DNA from: Acinetobacter junii CIP 64.5
GTDB taxonomy: Bacteria > Pseudomonadota > Gammaproteobacteria > Pseudomonadales > Moraxellaceae
Direction: 5' to 3'
Assembly (NCBI RefSeq): GCF_000368765.1
Contig: NZ_KB849655.1
Coordinates: 1,877,794 to 1,941,793, forward strand
DNA length: 64,000 nucleotides
This document shows positions 34,667-44,094 of the stretch, in pieces; the first letter of the stretch is position 1, and each line of letters starts with the position of its first letter. The translations under genes and the position numbers were made by a program. Under the pieces are notes generated by a model. The model saw only the letters and a program-made list of their open reading frames with translations. It ran no database searches and was not told the origin of the DNA.

Positions 34667-35749
34667 TTATGGTGCAGCAAGACTGACTTGACCGTGTACA
34701 ACATGGAACAATTGAAAGGAAATCGACAAATCATGTAAGTGTTTTAATACCGACGCATGGTCTAAGGTGGTCAGAAAAACCTGACTTCCTAACTGACTCA
34801 GTCGCTCAATTAAACGTTGTTGTGCAGCTACATCTAACTCTGCTGTCAGATCATCTAATAATACCACAGTTTCCTTATTACTCGCATGTAGCATTGCAAT
34901 TTGTGACAGTTTTAATGCCATGATTAACAACTTTTTTTGCCCTCGAGACAACACATCATCAGCGTTACCTTGTGGGGTTTTTAGACGTAAATCAGCCCGA
35001 TGCGGACCGTATTCAGTATATCGACGCTCAAGGTCTTTTTGATGCTGTTGAATAAGGTCTTGAAACAACCCTTGCTCAGTATGAAATCCTGAATAGTATT
35101 CGAGTTCAATATCAATATCTGGCAAAAGCTGCTGTAAATCCTCACGAAAATATTGATTCCATTGCTCAACGATACTGATCCGTTGTGAATGTAAAATTTC
35201 ACCATATTCACTGAGCATTTTGTTCCACGGCTCAAGTTCAGACAAACTGAGATTTCGACGTGTTTTTAATAAACTGTTTCGTTGTTTCAGAGCACGTGAA
35301 TAATACTGCCAAGCAAAATAAAACTCAGGTTCCACGTGGAACATCAACCAATCCAAGAGCTGACGACGAGGTTTAGCACCATGATCGATAATATCAGTAC
35401 TTTGCGGATCAATATGCTGCAAAGGGAGCAACTTTGCTAGCTGCCCTTGCGTTGCAATCGTATCGCCATTGACCTTAATTAATTGCTCACCAGAAATGAG
35501 TTTTTTCATGCCCACACGTTCGGTTGCGGACTGAGCAAATACGATCGCATCATTACACTGATGCTGAATATAATGTTTTGGAATATGTGTGCGAAAAGAG
35601 CGTCCAGTTGCTAACAAATGAATAGACTCTAGAATTGATGTTTTTCCAGAACCATTCGCACCATAGAAAATATTAAACGGCTGCAACTCAGTGAGTGCAA
35701 CCGTCTTCAAATTTCGTACACGTTCTATATTTAAACGCGTGATTTGCAT
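34667..35749 (-). CDS. recF: DNA replication/repair protein RecF
   Basis: RecF loads the RecFOR recombination proteins at gaps. The 360-residue product is an SMC-like ATPase with Walker [15 protein letters not shown] near residue 28-41, the [17 protein letters not shown] signature near 270-290, and Walker [13 protein letters not shown] near 300. It starts 27 bp after dnaN and ends 49 bp before gyrB. A parS-like palindrome lies inside the gene at 35328-35343, encoding part of MFHVEPEF. Confidence 0.97.
   Translation of the reverse strand: MQITRLNIERVRNLKTVALTELQPFNIFYGANGSGKTSILESIHLLATGRSFRTHIPKHYIQHQCNDAIVFAQSATERVGMKKLISGEQLIKVNGDTIATQGQLAKLLPLQHIDPQSTDIIDHGAKPRRQLLDWLMFHVEPEFYFAWQYYSRALKQRNSLLKTRRNLSLSELEPWNKMLSEYGEILHSQRISIVEQWNQYFREDLQQLLPDIDIELEYYSGFHTEQGLFQDLIQQHQKDLERRYTEYGPHRADLRLKTPQGNADDVLSRGQKKLLIMALKLSQIAMLHASNKETVVLLDDLTAELDVAAQQRLIERLSQLGSQVFLTTLDHASVLKHLHDLSISFQLFHVVHGQVSLAAP
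35328..35343. other. parS: parS-like site 2, inside recF
   Basis: GGTTCCACGTGGAACA, identical to site 1, is embedded in the recF reading frame, about 3.2 kb left of oriC. Confidence 0.8.
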
Positions 35750-35776
35750 GATTTAAACCTAATACAACAATGCAAA

Positions 35777-36925
35777 TTAAACTCGCATAGGCATAACAAC
35801 ATAAGTTTGATCAGGATGCGCAGGATCTTGTACCAATACCGACTGATTCGCCTCTGTCATACTCATTCGCACATCATCACCATCAAGAACACTCAACACA
35901 TCAAGGATATATTGAGCATTAAAAGACATTTCAAGAGGTGCATCTTGATATTGGATTACTAAATCTTCACTCGCCTCGTCCTGTTCAGGGTTATTGGCGC
36001 GTAATTGCAATGTATCTTGGCTAAAGTTCAAGAAAACACCACGCAATTTCTCGTTACTTAAAATTGCAACGCGTTGTAGCGATTGCTTAAATACATCATG
36101 TGCAATCAACACATGTTTGTCACCACCGCGAGGAATCACACGGCGATAGTCAGGGAATTTACCATCAATCAACTTAGTCGTAAAACGCACTGTAATATCA
36201 CCCTGTTCCTTATCTCGACTTGGCGTATTGATAGTTACATTCAACAACTCACGACCGATTAATAAAGTGAGTTGTTCATCTTCAATACTGAGCAAACGTT
36301 GTAACTCCCCTACTGCCTTGCGAGGAACGATCGCTTGAATTGAAGATGTCGCTGTTGATGAAGCTAACACTTCACACAATGCTAAACGATGACCATCAGT
36401 TGTCACTGTACGTAACTGATTTTGATCAATTTCTAGTAATGTCCCTGTTAAATAAAAGCGAACATCCTGAACTGCCATAGCAAATGCAGTCTTTTCAAAT
36501 AAACGTTTGAGTTCACGCTGAGTGACTTGAACTTGCGTGCCTAAACTATTCTCAGTAGAAAGTAGTGGATAGTCTTCAGCTGGAAGAGTACCCAATACAA
36601 AACGACTGTTACCTGATTTCAAGATACAACGTTGATCTTCTGTGATTTGTAAATCGATCAAAGCCGCACTAGGAAGTGACTTACAAATTTCGACTAATTT
36701 ACGCGCAGGAACCGTCGTTTCACCTGCTTCTATACAAGCACCATCAGCTAAGGTCGTACTGGCTACCAACTCAACTTCCAAATCAGAACCTGTGATCGTC
36801 AAGGCCTGCTGTGTGGTTTGAATTTTAACGTTTGAAAGAATATTCAACGTATGACGGCGCTCCACCGCACCCACAACGTGTGACAAAACATTGAGTAAAC
36901 TTTCTTTAGCGATTTTCAAACGCAC
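35777..36925 (-). CDS. dnaN: DNA polymerase III beta clamp
   Basis: DnaN is the sliding clamp. The 382-residue product has three repeated clamp domains and ends with YVVMPMRV, the usual MPMR(L/V) C-terminus that forms the protein-binding pocket. Translation starts at GTG (36923-36925), with AAGAGGAAT upstream; this gives MRLKIAKESLL. It follows dnaA by 90 bp. Confidence 0.98.
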   Translation of the reverse strand: MRLKIAKESLLNVLSHVVGAVERRHTLNILSNVKIQTTQQALTITGSDLEVELVASTTLADGACIEAGETTVPARKLVEICKSLPSAALIDLQITEDQRCILKSGNSRFVLGTLPAEDYPLLSTENSLGTQVQVTQRELKRLFEKTAFAMAVQDVRFYLTGTLLEIDQNQLRTVTTDGHRLALCEVLASSTATSSIQAIVPRKAVGELQRLLSIEDEQLTLLIGRELLNVTINTPSRDKEQGDITVRFTTKLIDGKFPDYRRVIPRGGDKHVLIAHDVFKQSLQRVAILSNEKLRGVFLNFSQDTLQLRANNPEQDEASEDLVIQYQDAPLEMSFNAQYILDVLSVLDGDDVRMSMTEANQSVLVQDPAHPDQTYVVMPMRV

Positions 36926-37015
36926 GATTTTATTCCTCTTACAACGGAAGCCGATAAAAATGTTAGCAGTGTACTATGCTGCACTTAAAACGAGTTTGCA
37001 ACTCTGAAAATGAGT

Positions 37016-38410
37016 TTAACTTTGTAACAGACGAAGTAGGTTTTTATAATCTTCATTAAAAATCGGATCTTCTTCGCGAAGACTTACAACCTTTTCACAA
37101 GCATGCATCACCGTACTGTGATCTCGACCACCAAAGGCCATTCCAATCTCAGGGAAACTATCCCCTGTCAATTCACGTGCTAGCCCCATTGCTAACTGAC
37201 GAGGGCGAGCATAAATACGGGTACGCTTCGGTCCAACCAATTCTTTTAAGGGAATACGGAAATACTCACTCACGACACGTTGAATATTCTCGACACTAAT
37301 CGTTCTCGCTCGAATCGCTAACACATCTTTCAATGATTCGCGTACCACATCAAGATCAATAGAGGTACCTTTAAAGCGAGAAATAGCGACAACCTTATTC
37401 AACGCGCCTTCAAGTTCACGAACGTTTGCCACTACTTGTTGAGCGATAAATAAAGCACAATTTCGAGGTAAATCAACACCACTATTTTCAGCTTTTTTAA
37501 GCAAAATCTCGATACGAGTTTCAATATCTGGTGGTTCTACACCCACCGATAAACCCCATGAAAAACGAGAAACCAAACGAGGATCCAATTCAGTTAATTC
37601 TTTTGGATAACGATCTGAAGTTAAAATAATTTGCTTGGATTCGTCTAACAGAGCGTTAAACGTATAGAAGAACTCAACAAGACTTGCTTCTTTACCTGCA
37701 AGTAAATGAATATCATCGACCAATAACAAATCTAGAGAACGACAGTTTTTCTTAAATTCTTCAACCTTGCCTTTTTGCAAAGAGCTTACAAAGTCTTGTA
37801 CAAAACTTTCAGAAGTCATGTACATGACACGTGCATTCGGTTTTGCTTGTAACAGCGCATTTCCGACAGCTTGCATCAAATGTGTTTTACCCAAACCTGT
37901 AGGGCCATAGAGAAACAATGGATTATGTTGCGATGCACCAAGCTGCGTTAAAACTTTTCGACAAGTTTCAGCTGCCATCTGGTTTGAACGACCTTCGACA
38001 AATAAAGAAAAAGTGAATAAAGGGTTTAATTGTCTTTTCTTAGGAATTTTAGAAACTGGGGGATTCGCTTGAACCAATTCAGCTTCTTTTTTTACTTTCA
38101 TTGGGGAAGGCACTGCTGTGCTCAAAGCAGCTGTCGTTGTTGCAGGCTGTTCACTCGAAGATAAAATCGTTCCAGGTCTTGAATCTACCAATATCTCTAC
38201 TTGACGCACTCGCCCTTCAGACAGTTGTTCAGCCAATATAGAAATCAACTCGAGATGATTATCTTGAATATAACGAGTCCAATAAGGGTTGGGTGCATAT
38301 AAACGCATCACACCATCCACTTCTTCTGCAACTAACGGGCGAATCCACATCGCAAAGACGTTATCAGATAGCTCTTGTCGCAAGCGAGTTAAGCAGTCTG
38401 TCCAGAGCAT
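37016..38410 (-). CDS. dnaA: Chromosomal replication initiator DnaA
   Basis: DnaA opens oriC. The 464-residue product has domain I (1-80, MLWTDCLTRLRQELSDNVFA), a variable linker (80-125), the AAA+ domain with Walker A GPTGLGKTH at 169-177 and Walker B LLLVDDIHLLAGKE, and the C-terminal DNA-binding domain with GRDHSTVMHACEKV. I choose the ATG at 38410 because AGGGG lies at the right distance; the ATG two codons upstream overlaps it. The coding strand reads away from oriC. Confidence 0.98.
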   Translation of the reverse strand: MLWTDCLTRLRQELSDNVFAMWIRPLVAEEVDGVMRLYAPNPYWTRYIQDNHLELISILAEQLSEGRVRQVEILVDSRPGTILSSSEQPATTTAALSTAVPSPMKVKKEAELVQANPPVSKIPKKRQLNPLFTFSLFVEGRSNQMAAETCRKVLTQLGASQHNPLFLYGPTGLGKTHLMQAVGNALLQAKPNARVMYMTSESFVQDFVSSLQKGKVEEFKKNCRSLDLLLVDDIHLLAGKEASLVEFFYTFNALLDESKQIILTSDRYPKELTELDPRLVSRFSWGLSVGVEPPDIETRIEILLKKAENSGVDLPRNCALFIAQQVVANVRELEGALNKVVAISRFKGTSIDLDVVRESLKDVLAIRARTISVENIQRVVSEYFRIPLKELVGPKRTRIYARPRQLAMGLARELTGDSFPEIGMAFGGRDHSTVMHACEKVVSLREEDPIFNEDYKNLLRLLQS

Positions 38411-39010
38411 GTGCATCCCCTATATATCCTTTTTTTTAAATTTAAAAGTAAAAAAGCCTACACCCCACCTTTCGAAGGGGTCGCCATTCTAACCAAGTTA
38501 TCCACATCTGTCAGGCAAATTTATGGGACTTTTGCCGAAAAAGAAAGCGTTTGTTTATAAATTTAAATTTAAAAGCACTTGTGAATAACTTTTAGCACAA
38601 GCTGTGGATATTTTTAACACCAAAGTTATCCACAAAGCATAAAACCATTAAAAACACACTTATCCACACCGTAATCTAATGATTAAAAATGAAAATAGTG
38701 TGATTTCCACAAAAAACACCAACCCTAATAGTAATAAATTTAAATTTTAAAATTTGAATTTATTTATAAGTGAGATTCCGAATGTGGATAACTAAAATGT
38801 TTTAAATTTAAATTCAAAATACCGAAACTAAATTTAAAATCAAAAATGAATTGTTGATAACCTTGTTGGTATGGTGTGAATATAAGGTATTTCATATAAA
38901 ATTTAAATAGATAGCTTGTGAATAATTATTTTCCTTAATTTCATATATTTAGTTGAGAACAATCAACTTGCTGTAAAACAAAGCAAACAATATGTAAAGT
39001 TTTTGCATTT
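38411..39010. other. oriC: Replication origin oriC
   Basis: The 600 bp between dnaA and rpmH is extremely AT-rich and carries many DnaA boxes. Exact TTATCCACA lies at 38498-38506, 38626-38634 and 38660-38668, and as complement at 38783-38791. One-mismatch forms lie at 38580-38588 and 38917-38925 (TTATTCACA in complement), 38603-38611 (ATATCCACA) and 38852-38860 (TTATCAACA). Six stretches built on TTTAAATTTAAA occur near 38435, 38557, 38736, 38800, 38830 and 38898 and are candidate unwinding elements. The dnaA promoter must also lie here. Confidence 0.93.
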
Positions 39011-39013
39011 TGA

Positions 39014-39042
39014 TTGACAGAATAAAGATTGCGCAATAAAAT
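39014..39042 (+). promoter_or_regulatory. rpmH-rnpA promoter
   Basis: A perfect -35 TTGACA (39014-39019) and -10 TAAAAT (39037-39042) are spaced by 17 bp, 40 bp upstream of rpmH. This is the strongest-looking sigma-70 promoter in the window. Confidence 0.85.
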
Positions 39043-39082
39043 CGCGGACCTTTATAGAAAGATCATTTTTGGGAGTTTCGAT

Positions 39083-39217
39083 ATGAAACGTACTTTCCAA
39101 CCATCTGAATTAAAGCGTAAACGCGTTCATGGTTTCCGTGCTCGTATGGCAACTAAAGCTGGTCGTCAGGTTTTAGCTCGTCGTCGTGCGAAAGGTCGTC
39201 ACAGCTTAACTGTTTAA
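39083..39217 (+). CDS. rpmH: Ribosomal protein bL34
   Basis: The 44-residue protein [20 protein letters not shown]... (quoted in part) is the universally conserved bL34 of the large subunit. GGGAG lies upstream of the ATG at 39083. A longer frame from 39029 overlaps the promoter and is not real. Confidence 0.98.
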
Positions 39218-39245
39218 TTACTGTTAAGCCGACCAGACTTGGGTG

Positions 39246-39641
39246 ATGGCACTTTACAGTTTTGGCACTGAATCTCGTATTCGTTGTGCTGCAGATTATA
39301 AAAGTGTATTTGATGGTGCGCTTTTTAAAGTGCACCAGCCCCATTTCCTTTTTTTAGCAAAATTAACCGAACAGCCGAATAGCCGTTTGGGTATTGTCGT
39401 TGCTAAAAAAAAGGTGCGTCGTGCACATGAGCGAAATCGAATAAAACGTCTTGCTCGGGAGAGCTTTCGTTTACATCAAGCACAGTTTGATGCAGACATT
39501 GATATTGTGGTAATGCCTAAAGTGGGTATAGAAGCAATTGCGAATAAAGAATTACATCAGCAATTAGATTTTGCTTGGCAAAAATTACAACGTTTAGCAA
39601 AAAAGCATTCTAAAGTCGTTGTGACCTCCCTCCAAAATTAG
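39246..39641 (+). CDS. rnpA: Ribonuclease P protein component
   Basis: RnpA is the protein subunit of RNase P. The 131-residue product has the RNR-box [18 protein letters not shown] near residues 59-76 and the N-terminal [16 protein letters not shown] substrate-binding cleft. A GTG codon precedes the chosen ATG at 39246; either could be used. It follows rpmH by 28 bp. Confidence 0.95.
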   Translation: MALYSFGTESRIRCAADYKSVFDGALFKVHQPHFLFLAKLTEQPNSRLGIVVAKKKVRRAHERNRIKRLARESFRLHQAQFDADIDIVVMPKVGIEAIANKELHQQLDFAWQKLQRLAKKHSKVVVTSLQN

Positions 39642-39650
39642 AGATCTCCA

Positions 39651-39971
39651 ATGGTACGTCTACTGCATTGGTTGATAAGATGTTATCAAATCGCAATCAG
39701 TCCATTATTGGGGCCTCGGTGCCGTTATATTCCAACTTGTTCACAATATGCGCTTGAAGCTTTACAAACGCATGGTGCGGCAAAAGGTGTATGGCTTTCT
39801 ACCAAGCGGATTTGTCGTTGCCATCCATGGGGTGGATCAGGCTATGACCCAGTACCACCCAAAGCACTTCGTTTTATTTCGTTTCATCAAATAGATTCTC
39901 AAATGCATCACGTTGCTGTACCCTTTCGTGATCGTTTACTCAAGCAAAATCTCTCTAACCATTTGGGATAA
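39651..39971 (+). CDS. yidD: Membrane protein insertion efficiency factor YidD
   Basis: The 106-residue product has the YidD core: an amphipathic N-terminus ([20 protein letters not shown]) followed by [15 protein letters not shown] and [17 protein letters not shown] with the conserved cysteines. It assists YidC-mediated insertion. It sits in the standard rnpA-yidD-yidC order. Confidence 0.95.
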   Translation: MVRLLHWLIRCYQIAISPLLGPRCRYIPTCSQYALEALQTHGAAKGVWLSTKRICRCHPWGGSGYDPVPPKALRFISFHQIDSQMHHVAVPFRDRLLKQNLSNHLG

Positions 39972-39976
39972 TAGAT

Positions 39977-41734
39977 ATGCAACAATGGGCCAGATTTGCA
40001 ATTCTTGGAGCCATGTTTGTTACCGCATATTTGCTAATTTTGGCTTGGCAAAAAGATTATGGTCATGCACAACCTGCTCCGCAGCAACAAGCAGCAGCAG
40101 TCACCACGCATGAAGTATCTGCAGATTTGCCAAATGCTCAAAATGCAACAGCGGCTTCAGACTTGCCACAAGCAAATGTGACTGCATCACAAACCACAGA
40201 AAAGCCATCTGTGAATCAGCAACTGATTTCTGTTAAAACGGATCTTTATCATCTTTGGATTAACCCAAAAGGTGGAGATATTGTCCGTGTTGAACTACTA
40301 AGCCATGATGAAAGCAAAGACAGCGAAAAGCCGTTTGTTATGCTTGAAAGTGATGCGAAACGTACTTACGTCGCTCAATCCGGTTTAATAGGTTTGAATG
40401 GTCCTGACAGTAGCCGTAGTGGTCGTCCGACTTATGATGTTGAAAAAACAACATATACTTTGGCTGATGCAAAAAGCATAACGACGCAGGATGGAAAAAA
40501 ACAACAGGTCTTAACAGTACCTTTGGTTTTCAAAACACCTGAAGGCGTAGAGATCATCAAATCATTTACCTTCACGCAAGGTGATTATCCGATTACAGTC
40601 AAGCACCAAGTCATCAACCGTAGCCAGCAAAACTGGCAAGGTCAAATGTTTGGTCAGCTGAAACGTGATAATTCTGATGATCCAGGGAAGTCTTCTCAAG
40701 GTATCTTCACTTTGGGAACTTATCTTGGGGGTGCATGGGGCACGCCAGAGGAGCATTATAACAAGTTGAAATTTGAGAATTTCAATGATGAAAAACTGAA
40801 TGTCGAAGCCAAAGGCGGCTGGGTGGCCATTGTTCAGCATTATTTCGTCAGTGCCTGGATTCCTGGGAATTTAAAACTGACACAAGCTGATGGCCAACCT
40901 TATACTGCCAAGCTGGAATCACGCCAGTCTACTGATGGTATGAATATCATCGGCTTCACCTCTCCAGTGATCAATGTACCTGCGGGTACCTCAATGGAAG
41001 TGGATGCGAAACTGTATTCAGGCCCTAAAATTCAGTCTGAACTTAAGGATTTGGCCGATGGTTTAAACCAGACGGTTGATTATGGCTGGTTATGGCCAAT
41101 CGCCAAGTTATTGTTCCTGGGCTTGCAATTCTTCCATAACCTTGTGGGCAACTGGGGATGGTCAATTATCTTATTGACGATCTTGGTGAAGTTGATTTTA
41201 TGGCCACTTTCTTCGAAAAGTTATCGCTCTATGGCGAAAATGCGTGTGATTGCACCTGAAATGCAACGCATGAAAGAAGAGTTTGGCGATGACCGTATGC
41301 GTTTCTCTCAAGAAATGATGGCATTGTATAAGCGTGAGCAAGTTAATCCGTTATCAGGTTGTTTACCATTACTATTACAAATGCCAATTTTCTTGGCTTT
41401 GTACTGGGTATTGATGGAATCTGTAGAGCTACGTCACGCACCTTGGTTAGGTTGGATTCAGGATTTATCTGCGATGGATCCATGGTTTATTCTGCCGTTG
41501 ATCATGGGTGTCACCATGTATGTTCAGCAGATGCTTAACCCACAACCAACTGATCCAATGCAAGCAAAAGTATTCCGTATCATGCCGATCATGTTCACGG
41601 TGTTTATGTTGTTCTTCCCAGCAGGTCTCGTGCTTTACTGGATTGTGAACAACAGTATTACTATTTTGCAGCAATCGTTCATCAATAAAAGCGTTGAGAA
41701 AGATCGTCTGAACAAGTCAGAGTCAGCGTCTTAA
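39977..41734 (+). CDS. yidC: Membrane protein insertase YidC
   Basis: YidC (Oxa1/Alb3) inserts and folds inner-membrane proteins. The 585-residue product has an N-terminal membrane span, a large periplasmic P1 domain (about 60-350, with low-complexity APQQQAAAVTTHEVS after the first span) and the five-span C-terminal core. The hydrophilic-groove Arg lies in SYRSMAKMRVIAPEMQRMKE near 410-430, and the core ends LVLYWIVNNSITILQQ. GGGAT precedes the ATG. Confidence 0.97.
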   Translation: MQQWARFAILGAMFVTAYLLILAWQKDYGHAQPAPQQQAAAVTTHEVSADLPNAQNATAASDLPQANVTASQTTEKPSVNQQLISVKTDLYHLWINPKGGDIVRVELLSHDESKDSEKPFVMLESDAKRTYVAQSGLIGLNGPDSSRSGRPTYDVEKTTYTLADAKSITTQDGKKQQVLTVPLVFKTPEGVEIIKSFTFTQGDYPITVKHQVINRSQQNWQGQMFGQLKRDNSDDPGKSSQGIFTLGTYLGGAWGTPEEHYNKLKFENFNDEKLNVEAKGGWVAIVQHYFVSAWIPGNLKLTQADGQPYTAKLESRQSTDGMNIIGFTSPVINVPAGTSMEVDAKLYSGPKIQSELKDLADGLNQTVDYGWLWPIAKLLFLGLQFFHNLVGNWGWSIILLTILVKLILWPLSSKSYRSMAKMRVIAPEMQRMKEEFGDDRMRFSQEMMALYKREQVNPLSGCLPLLLQMPIFLALYWVLMESVELRHAPWLGWIQDLSAMDPWFILPLIMGVTMYVQQMLNPQPTDPMQAKVFRIMPIMFTVFMLFFPAGLVLYWIVNNSITILQQSFINKSVEKDRLNKSESAS

Positions 41735-41753
41735 TCTCGAACTTTTACTGAAT

Positions 41754-41789
41754 AAATCCGCTTAAGATGGTAATCTTAAGCGGATTTTT
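41754..41789 (+). terminator. yidC terminator
   Basis: A 15-bp perfect stem (AAATCCGCTTAAGAT / ATCTTAAGCGGATTT) is followed by TT and a T-rich stretch, 20 bp after yidC. Confidence 0.9.
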
Positions 41790-41815
41790 CTTTGGCTGTT
41801 TTTTGGATCTTTTAG

Positions 41816-43180
41816 ATGAACACTATGCAACATCAAACCACTATTGCGGCGATAGCTACTCCCTTAGGTCGTGGCGGTGTTGGCGTAATTCGTTTGTCAG
41901 GACCAAAAGCGTATGCGATCGCTGAACAACTTACAGCGAAAGGTTTACCAGCAGCTCGTATGGCTGGATTTCGTCAGTTCTATGATGCTGATGGTACGGT
42001 CATGGACGAAGGAATTCTCTTATGTTTTCCAAATCCACATTCCTTTACAGGTGAAGATGTGGTGGAAATACAGGGACATGGTGGTCCTGTCATTCAAAAT
42101 GCATTACTTGCCCGATTACTTGACTTAGGTGCTGTAGCAGCCAAAGCAGGTGAATTTTCAATGCGTGCCTTTGAAAATGGCAAAATGGATTTAGTACAAG
42201 CTGAAGCGATTGCAGATTTAATTGATGCAAGCTCTCAAGCGGCCGCACGTTCAGCAGTTCGTTCACTACAAGGTGCGTTTTCCACCAAAATCAACACAGT
42301 ATTAGAAAAATTAATTCATTTACGCTTGCATGTCGAAGCTGCAATTGATTTTCCAGAAGAAGAAATTGATTTCCTTGCGGATGGGAAGATTCTAGCATTG
42401 CTGGATGATGTACAAAATTCAGTTAAGGCAGTACAACAATCTGCGCGTCAAGGTCAGTTGTTACGCGAAGGATTACAGGTTGTGATCGCAGGTAAACCAA
42501 ATGCTGGTAAATCGAGCCTCTTGAATGCGCTCGCAGGACATGAGCGTGCGATCGTTACCGATATTGCTGGTACGACACGTGATGTGTTGCATGAAAAAAT
42601 TAGTTTAAATGGGTTACCGATCACATTGACGGATACAGCAGGTTTGCGTGAAACAGGAGATATTGTTGAACGTGAAGGGATCCGCCGAGCAATCAAAGAA
42701 ATTGAACAAGCTGATCTATTGTTACTGGTTTATGATTTAAACCAAAACGATGATCCATTGTTGTTGGCTCAAGAATATTTTGCTGAACATTTAGAGCCGA
42801 AACGTTTACTTTTAATTGGAAACAAATGTGATTTGACAGGACAAGCGGCCGAATTAAGCGATTATCAGGGCTTCCGTCATATTCGTGTTTCAGCAAAACA
42901 AGATATGGGTGTTCAGGCATTGATAGATGCGATTACAGCGCATGCTGGCTTCCAACCAGAAGAAGATACCTTTATTGCGAGAACTCGTCATTTAGACGCA
43001 ATGAAGCGTACTCAGCGCTATTTAGCAGAGGCGCGTGAGCAACTCGTTGTGTTTAATGCAGGAGAATTGGTTGCTGAATCATTAAGACTTGCTCAAAATG
43101 CCTTGGGCGAGATCACAGGTGATTTTAGTGCTGATGATTTGTTGGGTAAGATTTTCGGTTCATTTTGTATTGGTAAATAA
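41816..43180 (+). CDS. mnmE: tRNA modification GTPase MnmE
   Basis: MnmE with MnmG makes the 5-carboxymethylaminomethyl modification at wobble uridine. The 454-residue product has the N-terminal folate-binding domain (GRGGVGVIRLSG), a helical domain, and the inserted G domain with G1 GKPNAGKSS near 223-231, G3 DTAGL, and G4 NKCD. It ends with CIGK, the invariant C-terminal motif. An ATG three codons downstream (41825) is an alternative start. Its own terminator has been split by an IS (see 43181-44080). Confidence 0.97.
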   Translation: MNTMQHQTTIAAIATPLGRGGVGVIRLSGPKAYAIAEQLTAKGLPAARMAGFRQFYDADGTVMDEGILLCFPNPHSFTGEDVVEIQGHGGPVIQNALLARLLDLGAVAAKAGEFSMRAFENGKMDLVQAEAIADLIDASSQAAARSAVRSLQGAFSTKINTVLEKLIHLRLHVEAAIDFPEEEIDFLADGKILALLDDVQNSVKAVQQSARQGQLLREGLQVVIAGKPNAGKSSLLNALAGHERAIVTDIAGTTRDVLHEKISLNGLPITLTDTAGLRETGDIVEREGIRRAIKEIEQADLLLLVYDLNQNDDPLLLAQEYFAEHLEPKRLLLIGNKCDLTGQAAELSDYQGFRHIRVSAKQDMGVQALIDAITAHAGFQPEEDTFIARTRHLDAMKRTQRYLAEAREQLVVFNAGELVAESLRLAQNALGEITGDFSADDLLGKIFGSFCIGK

Positions 43181-43191
43181 TAAAAAAGCCT

Positions 43192-44049
43192 AGGGTGTGT
43201 TGACACTTTTAGCTTAAAAAATAGCGAAGTAGTAAAATCAAATCGCCAAACCCAATTTTACTATTCGCTATGCCTCGTACCATGCTGACAGATCAACACT
43301 GGCAAAAGTTGAAAACTATTTTGCGTAATTTATCTATTCATCACAACTCAAATTTACGTAATTTTATTGAAGCTATTCTCTATAGAATTAGAACAGGCTG
43401 TCCGTGGCGAGATATTCCTTCCTATTTCGGTCAATCAAACTCTATTTTCAAACGTTTTAATCGTTGGTCAAGCAGCGGTAAGTTGCTTAGATTATTCAAA
43501 TTATTAGCATCATGCCCCGATATGGAGTGGATTTTTATTGATGGCTCTCACGTACGTGCTCATCAACATTCTGCCGGTATAGCGAATCAATCCATTTCTA
43601 AAAGTGTAGGAGGAAACTCCTCAAAAATACATTTGATTGTTGATTCACATGGCAATCCTATTGATTTCATGATTACCGATGGCACTACACATGACATCAA
43701 AGTTGCACCTGATTTAATAGCAACATTAGATTTAAAAGAGACAGAAGTGGTATGCGCAGATAAAGGCTATGATTCAGAACCACTGCGTGAGCAGATCAGA
43801 AAAACAGGAACAAAAGCGAATATACCAAAGAAAATAAATAGCCAATCGAACAATGATCATATGGACTGGTATTTATATAAAATCAGGCATTTAGTTGAAA
43901 ATATGTTTTGTAGATTAAAACAATTTAGAGGGATAGCTACTCGATATGACAAGCTCAAAAGAAATTATCAAAGTGCTGTTGCCTTAGCCTGTATATTTTT
44001 ATGGCTACCTTTATAGGTTTAATTATGAACAGTAAATGTCAACAGACCC
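43192..44049 (+). mobile_element. IS5-family insertion sequence, copy 1
   Basis: An 858 bp element with terminal inverted repeats GGGTGTGTTTGACA (left) and, reading inward from the right, GGGTCTGTTGACA. It is flanked by TA on both sides (43190-43191 and 44050-44051), in a CTAG-like target, consistent with the IS427-type target preference. One transposase frame fills it. The copy at 49114-49971 is nearly identical in reverse orientation. Confidence 0.92.
43270..44016 (+). CDS. IS5-family transposase (copy 1)
   Basis: The 248-residue single-frame DDE transposase has an N-terminal helix-turn-helix region with GCPWRDIP near residue 43-50, then catalytic residues D91 (WIFIDGSHVRAH), D164 (VCADKGYDSEP) and E210 (RHLVENMFCRLKQFRGIATR). 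Unlike many IS427-group elements it needs no programmed frameshift between two frames. The protein is identical to that of copy 2, so both are probably functional and recently moved. Confidence 0.93.
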   Translation: MPRTMLTDQHWQKLKTILRNLSIHHNSNLRNFIEAILYRIRTGCPWRDIPSYFGQSNSIFKRFNRWSSSGKLLRLFKLLASCPDMEWIFIDGSHVRAHQHSAGIANQSISKSVGGNSSKIHLIVDSHGNPIDFMITDGTTHDIKVAPDLIATLDLKETEVVCADKGYDSEPLREQIRKTGTKANIPKKINSQSNNDHMDWYLYKIRHLVENMFCRLKQFRGIATRYDKLKRNYQSAVALACIFLWLPL

Positions 44050-44094
44050 TAGTTACTTTACAGGTAACTAGGCTTTATTCTTGTGTCAAAATTA

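Larger units (their letters stand above)
43181..44080 (+). terminator. mnmE terminator split by IS insertion
   Basis: Removing the IS and one TA target copy joins AAAAAAGCCTA (43181-43191) to GTTACTTTACAGGTAACTAGG (44052-onward, quoted in part) and restores a 13-bp perfect stem AAAGCCTAGTTAC / GTAACTAGGCTTT plus a T-rich tail. The left arm now ends at 43191. The right part still holds a short TAGTTAC/GTAACTA hairpin at 44050-44070. Confidence 0.85.
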
